Assembly: GCF_018860155.1 (NCBI RefSeq)
Contig: NZ_JAHKNI010000013.1
Span: 223,179-287,178, forward strand
Direction: 5' to 3'
Source: Nocardia albiluteola
GTDB taxonomy: Bacteria > Actinomycetota > Actinomycetes > Mycobacteriales > Mycobacteriaceae
DNA length: 64,000 nucleotides
Below the pieces are notes generated by a model, which did no database searches, was not told where the DNA came from, and worked only from the letters and a program-made list of their open reading frames with translations. The translations under genes were made by a program, and so were the position numbers. Positions within the stretch are counted from its first letter, which is position 1, and the number at the start of each line of letters is the position of its first letter. Of this stretch, positions 49,555-57,338 are shown in pieces.

Positions 49555-51512
49555 TGGGTGACAGCGCAGATGACGTCGTCAAGCAGATAAAAAAGAACTA
49601 CGACGCCGATGGCTGGGCCACTGGGCCCATGGGCTGGCAAGACGATGTCGGTTTCCAGGGTAACCAAGCAAAAGACTCCCTGGAGAAGCTGAACAATCTG
49701 GCGAAATCGAATCCTTACGAATTCCAGAAGGCCTTCGATCAACTGGTTAACTACTCACAGAAAGATACCTGGGGCGACAGCCAGGACGCCGTAGGAAAAC
49801 AGCTCGCAGATAAGGGTCTGGCTGACCCTGGGCTCTCAGCGGAGTACAATCCGCTCCTGCAATCGCTTAGAGCCGGTAATACGGACGCTATCATGGCCAC
49901 CAAGGAAGTGAGGGATGCGAAGGCGACGGTCGATGCAGCCAATCTGAAGGCGGCACAATTCGAGAAGTACGGGGATCAAATATCAGATGGGGACACGGCG
50001 AAGCATGCGTATCCCGTCAAACTATGGAAGCCGAAGGGCCGCAGTGCGGCACTCGACTCGCTGATCGACGACACCCAGTTCGCGATGCAATGGGATCTCG
50101 ACACGCTCGGTGTCGGTAATCCGAAGGATAACCCCGGATTCGCCAACGTGCTCGACGGTGATCAGGTCGACACTGCAAGTGGCTGGTCGGACATCCGGGA
50201 CGCGGCCAGTGATCTGCAGAGTAAGCTGAAACAAAGGGAGGATGACTACACCGGTAAACATAAAAAGGTTTCGGATCTCACATACGACTCCAAGATAACG
50301 GGCACCGATACGTTCAAGGGCCTTGTGGGCCTGGTTGGAGAACTCAACGATCGCCTCAAGTACGACCCTGCGAACGACACTTTTGGCACTAGGATAGATG
50401 GTGATACCATCTATGGCGGCCATTCCGGTGGTGGTACAACATCCGACATGGCGATCCCCTTCTACGAAAAGAACACGAAAGAAGGGACTACCGGCTACGG
50501 CGAGTGGTTCATGACCCCTCAAGTGGAAATGCAATACTACGTCTCCGCAATCCACACGGTAAAAGAAGAGTGGGATAAGAAATACGCGGAAGCGACCAAG
50601 AAATACCAGTGGCAGGCCGACCAGGTCGATCCCCCTGCGCCCACGCCCACGCCTGCGCCCACGCCTGCGCCCACGCCCACGCCCACGCCTGCGCCCACGC
50701 CTGCGCCCACGCCTGCGCCTGCGCCCACGCCTGCGCCTGCGCCTGCGCCTGCGCCCACGCCTGCGCCCACGCCCACGCCCACGCCGACTCCCACCCCCGC
50801 TCCCAGCCCCACCGACAACTACGGCGACCCCTACCTCGGCGATGTCCTCGGCGGCGATGTCCTCTTCGGCAAGGATTCGGGTGCGACCGGCGCCGATGGC
50901 GCCACGACCGGCTCGAACAGCGCGTTCATGTTCGGGATCAATTCGGCGATCAGCGGGCTCGAGAACATCGAGGCCGAAGGCATCACGAGCGGCTCGAACA
51001 GCCCGTTCATGTTCGGGATCAATTCGGCGATCAGCGGGCTCGAGAACGTCGAGTCGGCAACGAACGCGACGCAGGCCGGGTACAACACGGGCAGCGGCGG
51101 CGGTTGGCCGGGTTTCGGCGGCGGTATGGATATCGCGGCCTACGCGGGCACAACCGGACAGCCCACGGCGGGCAGTCCGCGGGTCTCGGTCGCTCCCGGT
51201 AATGACCAAGACCCGAACAGCCCGCACCTGCAGACTGGTGAGGTAGCGCAGTGGGCGAATCGACGCGCGATTGCCGCGGTGGAGCCCTCGGGTCTGCACG
51301 ACATCATCAACGGCGAACTCGTGCCGCACAACCCGCCCGATGGCGGCACCGGCGGTTACGGCGAGTTCCAGGGATTCTCCCACCCGAGCGGCGCCGATCT
51401 GGACAACTCCGCGCAGCAGCAACAGCCAGCCGCGCCGACCGCGCCCGGGGTCACCGCGGCGCCGACGACGCCGGCGGCCCCGGCCGCGGTGCCCCCGCCG
51501 ACGACGATCTGA
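49554..51512 (+). CDS. Large Pro-hinge protein, probable T7SS-linked substrate
   Basis: 652 aa. No recognised family. The N-terminal 360 residues are helical, polar and Lys/Asp-rich (base composition lower in GC than the neighbours, notably before 50600). Then come a hinge of about 60 residues of Pro/Ala/Thr (PAPTPTP pattern), two 27-residue repeats around GSNS-FMFGINSAISGLEN, a Gly-rich stretch and an Ala/Pro/Gln-rich C-terminus. The ATG at 49554 overlaps the preceding stop (TGATG), so it is co-translated with the EspC-like protein. The lower GC suggests horizontal origin. It may be an effector, but nothing toxin-like is certain. Confidence 0.5.
   Translation: MGDSADDVVKQIKKNYDADGWATGPMGWQDDVGFQGNQAKDSLEKLNNLAKSNPYEFQKAFDQLVNYSQKDTWGDSQDAVGKQLADKGLADPGLSAEYNPLLQSLRAGNTDAIMATKEVRDAKATVDAANLKAAQFEKYGDQISDGDTAKHAYPVKLWKPKGRSAALDSLIDDTQFAMQWDLDTLGVGNPKDNPGFANVLDGDQVDTASGWSDIRDAASDLQSKLKQREDDYTGKHKKVSDLTYDSKITGTDTFKGLVGLVGELNDRLKYDPANDTFGTRIDGDTIYGGHSGGGTTSDMAIPFYEKNTKEGTTGYGEWFMTPQVEMQYYVSAIHTVKEEWDKKYAEATKKYQWQADQVDPPAPTPTPAPTPAPTPTPTPAPTPAPTPAPAPTPAPAPAPAPTPAPTPTPTPTPTPAPSPTDNYGDPYLGDVLGGDVLFGKDSGATGADGATTGSNSAFMFGINSAISGLENIEAEGITSGSNSPFMFGINSAISGLENVESATNATQAGYNTGSGGGWPGFGGGMDIAAYAGTTGQPTAGSPRVSVAPGNDQDPNSPHLQTGEVAQWANRRAIAAVEPSGLHDIINGELVPHNPPDGGTGGYGEFQGFSHPSGADLDNSAQQQQPAAPTAPGVTAAPTTPAAPAAVPPPTTI
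50634..50812 (+). repeat. Hexanucleotide Pro/Ala/Thr coding tract
   Basis: Made mainly of GCGCCC and ACGCCC hexamers in varying order, encoding Pro alternating with Ala or Thr. Such repeats are prone to strand slippage in multiples of six bases, which would lengthen or shorten the hinge without breaking the frame. Confidence 0.85.
50910..51053 (+). repeat. 81-bp internal tandem duplication
   Basis: The first unit starts at 50910 and the second at 50991. Each encodes a GSNS[A/P]FMFGINSAISG-LEN[I/V]E segment. Identity is nearly complete over 63 bases of each unit, so it looks like a recent duplication. Confidence 0.8.
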
Positions 51513-51517
51513 CATGG

Positions 51518-51556
51518 CACTGCGGTCCCCCTGAAATTCGAAAGGGGACCGCAGTG
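51518..51556 (+). terminator. Long perfect hairpin after the T7SS cassette
   Basis: CACTGCGGTCCCC (51518-51530) pairs perfectly with GGGGACCGCAGTG (51544-51556) over 13 bp, with a 13-base A/T-containing loop. It begins six bases after the stop of the last cassette gene. There is no T tract, so it may end transcription only partly or protect the 3' end of the RNA. Confidence 0.7.
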
Positions 51557-51946
51557 GTCCGGATGCAAGTCGACCGGTGCCGGGGCGGTCGTCGCCGCAA
51601 CGGCGCCGTGCGGCGCCGACGCGCAAGCAAGTCCACAGATGGAATCCGGTTCGCACCAGGCCAATTGCGGCCGGGCGCGGATCGGGGTGTGGGTGCCACC
51701 CCGGACCGCACACCTCACCGACGACCGACCGCGATGCACGCCGGATCGCTCTCCCGTTCTACCGCTGCACCCCGCTCTTCTTCGCTGGCCCCGGCCCGAC
51801 CGAGGGGACCATCAGACCGCGTCATTCAGCCCCGTCCTACACACGTCGGACGGATTCTTGACGAGTAGATGGCAAATGGATGCAGATCACACGGTACTGT
51901 CGACACTATGACCTGCGGCTATGCGTCCAGGGGCACATGGGTAACT

Positions 51947-52043
51947 CACCGGGTACGCCCAGAACTCGAGCGGGTAGTCAGCCGCCGCCCCGCACGCAGA
52001 TCTCGCAGCACCCACTGGTGCGCTGAGGCGCGGAGAGGCGGGG
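51947..52043. repeat. Right copy of the 95-bp imperfect direct repeat
   Basis: Partner of 42980-43074 in the same orientation; see that entry for the shared blocks. It ends two bases before the TTG chosen as start of the GH63-like gene. The orientation and spacing resemble the ends of an inserted island, but no integrase or tRNA gene is near. Confidence 0.65.
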
Positions 52044-52045
52044 AG

Positions 52046-53377
52046 TTGAACGGCGGCTTCACTCCTACACAGCTGGCAGCCCGGGCCGCCTATCTGCTGC
52101 GCGGCAACGACCTGGGGGTTATGACCAGCGCCGCTCCCAAGCTGTATCCGCACATGTGGAGCTGGGACGCGGCATTCGTCGCCGTCGGTCTGGCGCCGCT
52201 GAGCGTGGAGCGTGCCGTGGTCGAGCTCGACACCCTGCTGTCGGCGCAGTGGAAGAACGGGATGATCCCGCACATCGTGTTCGCCAACGGCGTGGACGGC
52301 TACTTCCCGGGCCCCGCGCGCTGGGAGTGCCGCCGCCTGGCCGCGAACTCCCCCGACGGCCCGGATACCTCCGGCATCACCCAGCCGCCCGTCCACGCCA
52401 TCGCGGTGCAGCGCATCCTGGACCATTCGCGCCGGCACGGCCGCAGCACCCGCGCGAGCGCCGAGGCATTCCTGGATCGCCGCTGGCCGGATCTGATGCG
52501 CTGGCATCGCTGGCTCGCCAACGCGCGCGACCCGAAGCAGAACGGCCGCATCACGCTGTACCACGGCTGGGAATCGGGGATGGACAATTCGCCCCGCTGG
52601 GATCGCGCCTACGAGAATGTCGTGCCCGGCGAGCTGCCGCCCTACGAGCGCGCCGACATCGCGCTGGTGGACCCCGCACAGCGGCCCACCGATCGCGAAT
52701 ACGATCGCTACCTCTGGCTCGTCGAGCAGATGCGCCGATGTGGATACGACGATTTCCAACTGGCCTCGACCATGAGCTTCGCTGTGGAGGATGTGTTCGT
52801 CACCGCGATCTTCGCGCTGGCCTGCGAGGTGCTGGCCGGGATCGGCGAGGACTACCGGCTGCCCCGCGCCGACGTGCGCGAGCTGTACGAATGGGCGGAC
52901 TACTTCCGCGCCGGCGTGGTCGCCACCACCGATCCCCGCTCGGGCGCGGCCCGCGATTTCGACCTGCGCCTGGGCGAGTGGATCGAGACCGACACCCTGG
53001 CGATCTTCGCGCCGCTGCTGTGCGGCGGGCTGCCCCGCGACGCCGAGCGCAGCCTGCTGCGGACCTTCGAGGGCCCGCGGTTCTGCGGACACCCCGACCT
53101 GCGGTACGCGTTGCCGCCCTCTACCTCGCCGGTGTCGCGGGACTTCCGGCGGACCGAATACTGGCGTGGTCCGGTATGGCCGGTGATGAGCTGGCTGTTC
53201 TCCTGGGTGTTCGCCCGCCGCGGCTGGGCCGAACGGTCGCTCATGCTGCGGTCGGAGGGACTGCGCCAGGCCGCCGACGGCAGTTTCGCCGAGTACTACG
53301 ACCCGTTCTCCGGGGAGCCGCTGGGCAGCATGCAGCAGTCCTGGACGGCGGCCTCGGTGCTCGACTGGCTCGGTTGA
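52046..53377 (+). CDS. GH63-like glycoside hydrolase (glucosylglycerate/mannosylglycerate hydrolase type)
   Basis: 443 aa, (alpha/alpha)6-barrel hydrolase. Strong phrases are YPHMWSWDAAFVAVGLAPL near residue 35, YHGWESGMDNSPRWD near 175, EYWRGPVWPVMSWLF near 370 and FAEYYDPFSGEPLGSMQQSWTA at the end, as in GH63 hydrolases of mannosyl- or glucosylglycerate. Catalytic acids are probably Asp in DNSPRWD and Glu in FAEYYDP; this is by analogy. The start TTG at 52046 has GGAGAGG upstream and gives the family-like N-terminus FTPTQLAARAAYLLRGNDL; the longer frame to 51869 runs into the repeat. Role: hydrolysis of a compatible solute or envelope precursor. Confidence 0.85.
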   Translation: MNGGFTPTQLAARAAYLLRGNDLGVMTSAAPKLYPHMWSWDAAFVAVGLAPLSVERAVVELDTLLSAQWKNGMIPHIVFANGVDGYFPGPARWECRRLAANSPDGPDTSGITQPPVHAIAVQRILDHSRRHGRSTRASAEAFLDRRWPDLMRWHRWLANARDPKQNGRITLYHGWESGMDNSPRWDRAYENVVPGELPPYERADIALVDPAQRPTDREYDRYLWLVEQMRRCGYDDFQLASTMSFAVEDVFVTAIFALACEVLAGIGEDYRLPRADVRELYEWADYFRAGVVATTDPRSGAARDFDLRLGEWIETDTLAIFAPLLCGGLPRDAERSLLRTFEGPRFCGHPDLRYALPPSTSPVSRDFRRTEYWRGPVWPVMSWLFSWVFARRGWAERSLMLRSEGLRQAADGSFAEYYDPFSGEPLGSMQQSWTAASVLDWLG

Positions 53378-53499
53378 GACACGCCGGGCCGGGCGGATTC
53401 CCGGCCATTCCCCTGAACAGCGCACCTGCGGCAATCATTCGCAATAGATCACAGTCGAGACTGTGGTCACAACTTCACCGCCCGCATACTCTCGTAACC

Positions 53500-54249
53500 A
53501 TGTATCGACGCACTATCGCTGGCTCGAACGTTCGTCGCTCGCCCTTGTCCATCGCGGCACTGGCCGCAGTGGGCGTACTTTCAGCTACCGGCATGGCCGC
53601 GGCCGACGTCACCGGGCCGGACGTCTCGTCCTGGCAGCACGTGGACGGCCGGTTCATCAACTGGTTCGCCGTGCGCGGCTCGGGCCAGAGCTTCGCCATG
53701 CTCAAGGCCACCGAGGGCCTGGACTATGCGAACCCCTACTTCGTCCAGGACAGCCTGCTGATGCGCGCGGCCGGGGTGGCCCGCGGGACGTACCACTTCG
53801 CCCGGCCCGCGCTGCCGCCGGAACCGCAGGCCGCGTTCTACGCCGCGGCGGTGCTGGGCCAGAACGGACCGCTGGATCTGCCTCCGGTGCTCGATCTGGA
53901 GAATTCGGGCGGGCTGCCCCCGGCCGCGCTCATCGACTGGACCCACCGGTACCTCAACACCGTGCAGGCGCTCACCGGACGGGTGCCGATCGTCTACACC
54001 TATCCCCGCTTCTGGCGCACGGCCATGGCGAATTCGAATCAGTTCACCGGGTATCCGCTGTGGATCGCCGACTACAGCGGCCATCCACAGCCCGATGTCC
54101 CAGGCGGCTGGCCGACCTGGACGTTCTGGCAGACAACCGATTCCGCCAGGGTTCCCGGTATCGGCGGTGGCACCGATGTCAACGTCTACAGCGGCGCACA
54201 GGGCGACTTCGTCCGGTACGCGCATATCCCGTCGCTCGGCAGCAGCTGA
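53500..54249 (+). CDS. Secreted GH25 lysozyme-family muramidase
   Basis: 249 aa with a Sec signal peptide (cleavage near residue 35) and a GH25 domain. DVSSWQ with D41, VLDLEN with D132 and E134, and WIADYSGHP near 195 match the acidic cleft of GH25 N-acetylmuramidases. It has no extra binding domain. ATG at 53500 lies 122 bases behind the GH63-like gene. It probably acts on peptidoglycan outside the membrane during growth or on competitors. A hairpin follows. Confidence 0.9.
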   Translation: MYRRTIAGSNVRRSPLSIAALAAVGVLSATGMAAADVTGPDVSSWQHVDGRFINWFAVRGSGQSFAMLKATEGLDYANPYFVQDSLLMRAAGVARGTYHFARPALPPEPQAAFYAAAVLGQNGPLDLPPVLDLENSGGLPPAALIDWTHRYLNTVQALTGRVPIVYTYPRFWRTAMANSNQFTGYPLWIADYSGHPQPDVPGGWPTWTFWQTTDSARVPGIGGGTDVNVYSGAQGDFVRYAHIPSLGSS

Positions 54250-54264
54250 GCGGAGCGCGCGGGC

Positions 54265-54293
54265 GGGTCCGTACCCGGACAGGGTGCGGACCC
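54265..54293 (+). terminator. Hairpin after the GH25 gene
   Basis: GGGTCCGTACCC (54265-54276) and GGGTGCGGACCC (54282-54293) form a stem with one mismatch. It lies 15 bases beyond the GH25 stop, before the convergent His-rich gene. Confidence 0.5.
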
Positions 54294-54321
54294 CGCGGCG
54301 CCGGGGGCCGGCCCGCGGCGG

Positions 54322-54618
54322 TCAGTGCTCGTCGTAGTGGCCGTTGTGCGCGGCGTGCCGGTGGCCGTCGTGGATGTAGTCCACATGGTCGCCATGCGGT
54401 ACGCCGACGTGTCCACAGCCCTCGCCGTGCACGTGGTCGTGCGCGCCGTGCTCGGTATGACCGGCCGGTTCGCACTCGTCGAAGTGGCCGTCGTGCTCGC
54501 GGTGCAGATGCCCGTCGTGGACGAAGTCGACGTGGTCGCCGTGCGGAACCGAGACGTGTCCGCATCCCTCGCCGTGCACATGGTCGTGATCGCCGTGCGT
54601 CGCGTGTGCTGTAGTCAT
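54322..54618 (-). CDS. Histidine-rich metal-binding protein with internal duplication
   Basis: 98 aa with 27 His, 15 or so Asp/Glu and 3 Cys. The segment DHVHGEGCGH occurs at residues 12-21 and 61-70, followed each time by V-x-VPHGDHVD and a His-rich tail, so the protein is an internal tandem duplication with a 49-residue period. Two GCGH motifs suggest zinc, nickel or copper binding. No signal peptide is seen. ATG at 54618 has GGAAGG about nine bases upstream. No metal regulator box was recognised upstream. It may buffer or deliver metal in the cytosol; the role is inferred from composition. Confidence 0.75.
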   Translation of the reverse strand: MTTAHATHGDHDHVHGEGCGHVSVPHGDHVDFVHDGHLHREHDGHFDECEPAGHTEHGAHDHVHGEGCGHVGVPHGDHVDYIHDGHRHAAHNGHYDEH

Positions 54619-54729
54619 CGAACTGCCTTCCTTCCGCAAGGAGGATGGATACGATGCCGACGACATTACATCAACACATTCGCATTGATCCAGGTCAGAC
54701 CGGGTGACAGACCGTGAATACGACCTTGT

Positions 54730-55473
54730 TCACAACACCTGGGACAGGAACTGCCGCAGCCGCGGAGTCTGCGCGTCGTCGAAGATCTTCTCCGGAGCAC
54801 CCGATTCGACGAGCTGTCCCTGATCCATGAACATGACGGCGTCGGAAACCGAACGGGCGAACCCCATTTCGTGGGTCACCACGATCATCGTCATACCGCC
54901 CGAGGCCAGATCCGACATCAGCGAGAGCACTCCCTTGACCAACTCCGGATCCAGCGCGGAGGTGGCCTCGTCGAAGAGCATCAGCTCGGGCTTCATCGCC
55001 AGCGCCCGCGCGATCGCGACCCGCTGCTGCTGACCGCCGGAGAGGTTGGCGGGCCGGGTGTCCGCGCGCGCCGCGAGGCCGACGGTCTCGAGCTGTTCCA
55101 GAGCCACCGTGCGGGCCGCCTCCCGCGACAGCCCACGCAGCTTGCGCGGCCCCAGCGCCACATTGTCCGCGACGCTCATGTGCGGGAACAGATTGAAGTG
55201 CTGGAACACCATGCCGATGCGCTGGCGCAGCCGGTCCGGATCCTCTTTCAGCACCGAGACGCCGTCGATCAGCACGTCGCCGGAATCGGGTTCGTGCAGC
55301 CGGTTCAGCACGCGCAGCAGGGTGGACTTGCCCGAACCCGAGGGCCCGATGACGGTGGTGGTCTTGCCGGCGTCGACGTGGATGTCGACACCGCGCAGCA
55401 CTTTATTGCGCCCCAGCGTCAGATGCAGTCCGGTACCGGTGAGCGAGGAGCTGGTCCGAGTGGTTTCGGTCAT
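54730..55473 (-). CDS. Polar amino-acid ABC transporter ATPase (GlnQ type)
   Basis: 247 aa. Walker A GPSGSGKST (43-51), Q-loop VFQHFNLFPHMSV, signature LSGGQQQR (144-151) and Walker B FDEATSALDPE follow the polar amino-acid ATPase pattern. ATG at 55473 overlaps the preceding stop by four bases. It is the last gene of a row with two fused binding-protein/permease genes, which lack their own ATPase, so it probably serves both. Confidence 0.95.
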   Translation of the reverse strand: MTETTRTSSSLTGTGLHLTLGRNKVLRGVDIHVDAGKTTTVIGPSGSGKSTLLRVLNRLHEPDSGDVLIDGVSVLKEDPDRLRQRIGMVFQHFNLFPHMSVADNVALGPRKLRGLSREAARTVALEQLETVGLAARADTRPANLSGGQQQRVAIARALAMKPELMLFDEATSALDPELVKGVLSLMSDLASGGMTMIVVTHEMGFARSVSDAVMFMDQGQLVESGAPEKIFDDAQTPRLRQFLSQVL

Positions 55474-57272
55474 GCTTCATGCCCTTCCGTGGCGGCGGCC
55501 GGTTCGATGGATTCGGTGGCCTTGTCGGCGCGGCCGGTGCGCAGCCGATGATCGATGTAGTTCACCAGATGTGTCAGCGGGATGGTCATCAGGAGGTAGA
55601 CCAGGCCCGCGGCCACCAGCGGCGACAGATTGCCCGTCTGCGCGTTGAGATCCCGGCCCACCGCGAACAGCTCGCGCTGGGTGGACAGCAGACCCAGGAA
55701 GTAGATCAGCGACGAGTCCTTGATCAGCACGATGAACTGATTCATCAACGCGGGCAAGACCCTTCGCACACCCTGGGGTATGACGACCAGCGTCATGGAC
55801 TGGCGGTACCGGAACCCGAGCGCGCGGGCGGCCTCCATCTGCCCCGCCTCCACGGACTGGATGCCCGAGCGGAAGATCTCCCCGATGTAGGCCGAGGCCA
55901 GCAGCGCCAGCGCCACCGCACCGAGCCAGTACGGGTTGTTCCCTGTGACGCTCTTGACGATCGGGCCGATGCCCAGGCCGATGACCAGGATGGTCACCAC
56001 CGCGGGCAGCCCGCGGAAGATATCGGTGTACACCCGCGCCGGCCACCGCAACCAGCGGGTCCGGGAAATCCCGGCCACCGCGAGCAGCAGGCCCAGAATC
56101 GTGCCGAGCACACCCGAAACCAGCGCCAGGATCAGCGTATTCGGCAGGCCGGTCTTGAACAGATCGGGAAAAGCCTTGCCGTACAGGGACCAGGTGAAGA
56201 AGGTGTCCCGCAGCTGCGCCAGGGTCGACTTGGGCGCCGCCTGCTTCACATGCGCGGAATGATGTTCGGCCGCGATCTTGTCGAAGTCGGGCACCTGCGG
56301 CATGGGCGCGGCCTTGGAGCCCGGCTTCCAGCCCGGCGGGAAGGGCCGCGGCTCCCACTGGGAGTAGATCTTGGCGTAGGTGCCGTCGGCGATCACCGCG
56401 TCCAGCCCGGCGTTCAGCGCATCGGTCAGCGGCTGATTGCCCTGGCGCACCGCATATCCGACGAAGTTGGACAGGCTGAAGGTGTTCTGCACCACCGCGG
56501 CCGGATCGCCCGGCCGGATCGCCCCCGCGGCCTGCCCCGACGGCGCCACCCAGGCGTCGATCTGGCCGGTCTTCAGATTGGCGTACGCGGTATTGAAGTC
56601 CGGGAAGGTGACCGGGTCCAGGTGCAGCGTGTTGACCACGTACTCGTCCTGTACAGTGCCCTGCACCACGCCGATCCGGATGCCCGAGCGCAGATCCGAA
56701 AAGCCGTGCAGGGCACTGCCGCTCGGCACCACCAGGGAGAAGTAGCCGAAGTCGTAGCCGTTGGTGAAGTCCACCAGTTTGCGGCGCGCGTCGGTGGCGG
56801 TGATGCTCGCCGCGCCGACGTCGAAGCGCCGGTTCGCGACACCCGCCAGCAGGCCCGAGAATTCGGTGCCCGAGAACTGCACCTGCAGATGGAGTTTCGC
56901 GCCGATCGCCTTCAGCAGCTCGTTGTCGATGCCGGTGAAGCCGCCCTGGGAGTTCACGCACACGCTGGGCGGGGCGTCCGACAGCGTGCCCACACTGAGC
57001 ACTCCGGGAGTGACCAGCCCCAGCGCCGAGGTGTCGATCTGATCCAGCGGAACCGTCGTCGCGGTGGTGTACTGGTCGATCCCCGCGGTCGCGCCGGCCG
57101 CCAGATTCTTCGGTGCGGCGGAAGCGAAGTCCACGCCTGGCGGCGAGCACAGGTTCCGGCTCGGCGTGGAATTGCCGCTGCCCCCGCTCGAGCAGGCGGC
57201 CACGAACATCAGACTGACAAGCGATATCACCGCGAACAGCGCGCGGGACCGCGATACCGGCATACGGGCCAT
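55470..57272 (-). CDS. Fused substrate-binding protein and permease (polar amino-acid ABC), copy 2
   Basis: 600 aa. Lipoprotein signal with Cys27 (VAAC), then a type 3 periplasmic amino-acid-binding domain (about 50-330; VCVNSQGGFTGIDNELLKAIG and FTNGYDFGYFSLVV), then a HisM/GlnP-like permease of five or six helices (about 390-590; QTGLPNTLILALVSGVLGTI-like start and EIFRSGIQSVEAGQ EAA motif). The fusion gives both domains in one chain. ATG at 57272 is chosen. It is a close paralogue of the upstream gene and feeds the ATPase gene behind it by ATGA overlap. The substrate is probably a polar amino acid or amine. Confidence 0.88.
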   Translation of the reverse strand: MARMPVSRSRALFAVISLVSLMFVAACSSGGSGNSTPSRNLCSPPGVDFASAAPKNLAAGATAGIDQYTTATTVPLDQIDTSALGLVTPGVLSVGTLSDAPPSVCVNSQGGFTGIDNELLKAIGAKLHLQVQFSGTEFSGLLAGVANRRFDVGAASITATDARRKLVDFTNGYDFGYFSLVVPSGSALHGFSDLRSGIRIGVVQGTVQDEYVVNTLHLDPVTFPDFNTAYANLKTGQIDAWVAPSGQAAGAIRPGDPAAVVQNTFSLSNFVGYAVRQGNQPLTDALNAGLDAVIADGTYAKIYSQWEPRPFPPGWKPGSKAAPMPQVPDFDKIAAEHHSAHVKQAAPKSTLAQLRDTFFTWSLYGKAFPDLFKTGLPNTLILALVSGVLGTILGLLLAVAGISRTRWLRWPARVYTDIFRGLPAVVTILVIGLGIGPIVKSVTGNNPYWLGAVALALLASAYIGEIFRSGIQSVEAGQMEAARALGFRYRQSMTLVVIPQGVRRVLPALMNQFIVLIKDSSLIYFLGLLSTQRELFAVGRDLNAQTGNLSPLVAAGLVYLLMTIPLTHLVNYIDHRLRTGRADKATESIEPAAATEGHEA

Positions 57273-57338
57273 ACCACAGGACAGTAAACCCGCCACGCGT
57301 CCGGTAGGCCCGCAATGGCTGGGAAGTATTGCGGCCCA

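Larger units (their letters stand above)
51513..52045. other. 533-base gap between the T7SS cassette and the GH63-like gene
   Basis: Contains the strong hairpin at 51518-51556, then a stretch of about 360 bases without a convincing gene, then the right copy of the 95-bp repeat (51947-52043). Short open frames in this gap lack ribosome-binding sites and codon bias. Confidence 0.6.

Noticed and set aside
55479..57287. Plus-strand frame of 602 codons opposite the fused transporter gene
   Set aside because: Antisense shadow; the composition is Arg/Gln/His/Gly-rich and no domain fits.
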